NCBI GenBank assembly: GCA_902513515.1
Contig: CABXNE010000001.1
Location: forward strand, 1 to 41,101
DNA: 41,101 nt
DNA from: an uncultured SAR86 cluster bacterium
GTDB taxonomy: Bacteria > Pseudomonadota > Gammaproteobacteria > Magnimaribacterales > D2472
Direction of reading: 5' to 3'
Part shown: positions 39,766 to 41,101 of the stretch, in pieces
How positions within the stretch are numbered: the first letter of the stretch is position 1
How the letters are laid out: each line of letters opens with the position of its first letter
The notes under the pieces: generated by a model
Databases searched by the model: none
What the model saw: the letters and a program-made list of their open reading frames with translations, nothing else
Told to the model about the DNA's origin: nothing
Position numbers and translations under genes: made by a program

Positions 39766-41101
39766 ATGAAAAATAAAGCTCTTTTATCTATTTTGCTTTT
39801 CACATTTGTTAGTTGCTCTGAAAATTTTGATATTGATGTTTCATTTGGAGAATCAGGGTCAATTAACCCAGGAATAGACAATGCATTTGCATCAACCTAT
39901 CAACCTATGGAATCTCAACCCGTACTTTTTAAATCAGCTAATATTTATGATGGCTTGGGTGGAGAATATAGAGAGTATGATTTATTACTATCAGATGGAA
40001 AAATTGCAGAAATTGGAAAATCTATAACAGCTTCAGGAGCCTTGGTCATAGATGCATCTAATAAGTGGATTACTCCAGGCATCATTGATATTCACTCTCA
40101 CATGGGTGTTTATTCTGCTCCAGGAGTTTCAACTAGCTCAGATGGAAATGAGGCAACCTCACCTGTGACTGCAGAGGTTTGGGCAGAGCATTCTTTATGG
40201 ACTCAAGATCCTCAATTTGCTTTAGCTCTTAAAGGAGGCGTTACCTCTTTTCATGTATTGCCTGGTTCGGCAAATTTATTTGGTGGTCGCGGTGCAACTT
40301 TTAAGAATGTTTCACAAAATACAATTCAAGCCATGAAATTTCCAGGTGCCCCTCATTCACTAAAAATGGCATGTGGAGAGAACCCAAAAAGAGTTTACGG
40401 CAATCGCAAACAAGCTCCTTCAACCAGAATGGGTAATATGGCAGGGTATAGGAGCGCTTGGATAGATGCTGTTGAATACACTGACGGAATGAATGAAGCT
40501 AATTCAAATAGGCGGCCTACAAGAGATTTAGCCATGGATACATTGATGGGAGTTTTAAACGGAGAGATACTTATTCAAAATCATTGTTACAGAGCTGAAG
40601 AAATGGCAATGATGATTGAGATGTCTAGAGAGTTTAATTACAAAATTACTACTTTTCATCATGCTGTAGAAGCATATAAAATTGCCGATCTTCTTGCTGA
40701 TGAAGGAATTTGTGCTGCTATGTGGGCTGATTGGTGGGGGTTCAAGCATGAAGCTTATGACATGGTTCAAGCTAATGTCGCGATAATTGATCAAGCCAGA
40801 AATGGAACAGGATGCGCAATAGTTCACTCAGATGATGAGGTGGGAATTCAGCATCTTAATCAAGAAGCCGCAAAAGCTATGGCAGCAGGTAATAGAGCAG
40901 GCTATGAAATTTCTAAAGCTCATGCAATGCGTTGGATCACAAGTAATCCTGCTAAAGCTGCAGGAATACTTGATCAAACAGGAAGTATAGAAGTTGGAAA
41001 GGATGCTGATGTTGTTCTTTGGACTGGAGATCCATTTAGTATTTACTCAAGAGCAGAAACAGTAATGATTGATGGGGCTTTTGCATTTGATATGAATAAT
41101 C
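39766..41101 (+). CDS. Lipoprotein amidohydrolase (imidazolonepropionase-like), 3'-truncated by the window end
   Basis: The frame stays open to the last base, giving 445 codons so far. Residues 1-17 form a lipoprotein signal (LLSILLFTFVSC, lipobox Cys17), so the enzyme is probably anchored in the periplasm or outer membrane. The amidohydrolase N-terminal beta strands are followed by the metal motif DIHSHMG near residue 109. Later come LKGGVTSFHVLPGSANLFGGRG, the histidines in QNHCYRAE and FHHAVEAY, and the metal Asp in VHSDDEVG. GSIEVGKDADVVLW begins the second half of the small domain. Related secreted enzymes act on peptides or amides; the substrate is unknown. It is preceded by AGAGGAAA as ribosome site. 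Confidence 0.9.
   Translation, partial: MKNKALLSILLFTFVSCSENFDIDVSFGESGSINPGIDNAFASTYQPMESQPVLFKSANIYDGLGGEYREYDLLLSDGKIAEIGKSITASGALVIDASNKWITPGIIDIHSHMGVYSAPGVSTSSDGNEATSPVTAEVWAEHSLWTQDPQFALALKGGVTSFHVLPGSANLFGGRGATFKNVSQNTIQAMKFPGAPHSLKMACGENPKRVYGNRKQAPSTRMGNMAGYRSAWIDAVEYTDGMNEANSNRRPTRDLAMDTLMGVLNGEILIQNHCYRAEEMAMMIEMSREFNYKITTFHHAVEAYKIADLLADEGICAAMWADWWGFKHEAYDMVQANVAIIDQARNGTGCAIVHSDDEVGIQHLNQEAAKAMAAGNRAGYEISKAHAMRWITSNPAKAAGILDQTGSIEVGKDADVVLWTGDPFSIYSRAETVMIDGAFAFDMNN

Noticed and set aside
29223-41101. A large island running rightward from the guaA fragment
   Set aside because: The orientation would put the island to the right, but that side holds conserved housekeeping genes in their usual order, so the fragment is better read as an orphan scar.
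1-41101. CRISPR arrays, insertion sequences, rRNA genes
   Set aside because: No regularly spaced repeats, transposase genes with terminal repeats, or rRNA-like sequence were seen on reading both strands.

Overview
The window is low-GC, densely packed bacterial DNA from a gammaproteobacterium. Supporting this are ubiC-ubiA, yggX next to mutY, yqiB next to yqiA, rpoZ-spoT-ridA and rph-pyrE. The low GC, very short intergenic gaps and several amidohydrolases fit a streamlined marine lineage such as the SAR86 group. That placement is inferred from composition and gene content; no rRNA or marker gene here settles it.

Layout. Positions 1-9290 hold metabolic genes: the end of a MAPEG-family membrane protein, a zinc-independent MDR reductase, an FAD monooxygenase, and a leftward block of marR, diaminopropionate ammonia-lyase, a PhyH-type dioxygenase and proline iminopeptidase. 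A divergent membrane-protein gene shares a perfect palindrome with marR, and a D-aminoacylase-type amidohydrolase follows. Positions 9360-14084 are a 4.7 kb genomic island. It is bounded by an intact tRNA-Phe gene (14039-14114) and a 46-bp exact copy of that gene's 3' end (9360-9405), with clustered 11-bp repeats just inside both ends. The island has no integrase. It carries what looks like a restriction-modification system: two different cytosine-C5 methyltransferases transcribed leftward and two unrecognised overlapping genes transcribed rightward. Both unrecognised proteins have a D...SxK pattern typical of PD-(D/E)XK nucleases. An orphan small gene and a frameshifted small gene lie at the two ends.

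Positions 14201-24990 carry an atypical SDR, yggX, mutY, gpmA, a rhodanese, a DUF2141 protein and a nitrogen-control block. In that block a eukaryotic-type glutamine synthetase (GSII) lies upstream of ntrB-ntrC. It has a sigma-54 promoter and two NtrC-type dyads in front of it and a terminator behind it. Next come yqiA and yqiB, whose junction has undergone a 109-bp tandem duplication, then a FemAB-like protein, ubiA and ubiC. Positions 25090-29563 carry rubredoxin, a DAACS symporter, a membrane pyrophosphatase, a cupin and a DUF3303 protein. A fossil fragment of the 3' end of guaA lies between the last two.

Positions 29564-39710 are housekeeping: recG, an epimerase-like gene, yicC, gmk, rpoZ, spoT, ridA, pyrB, then the opposing ribE, pyrE and rph. 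The window ends inside a lipoprotein amidohydrolase gene.

The most notable features are the integrase-less tRNA-Phe island with a probable two-subunit restriction enzyme, the complete NtrC/sigma-54 regulatory region of glnII, the guaA fossil, and the duplicated yqiB/yqiA junction.
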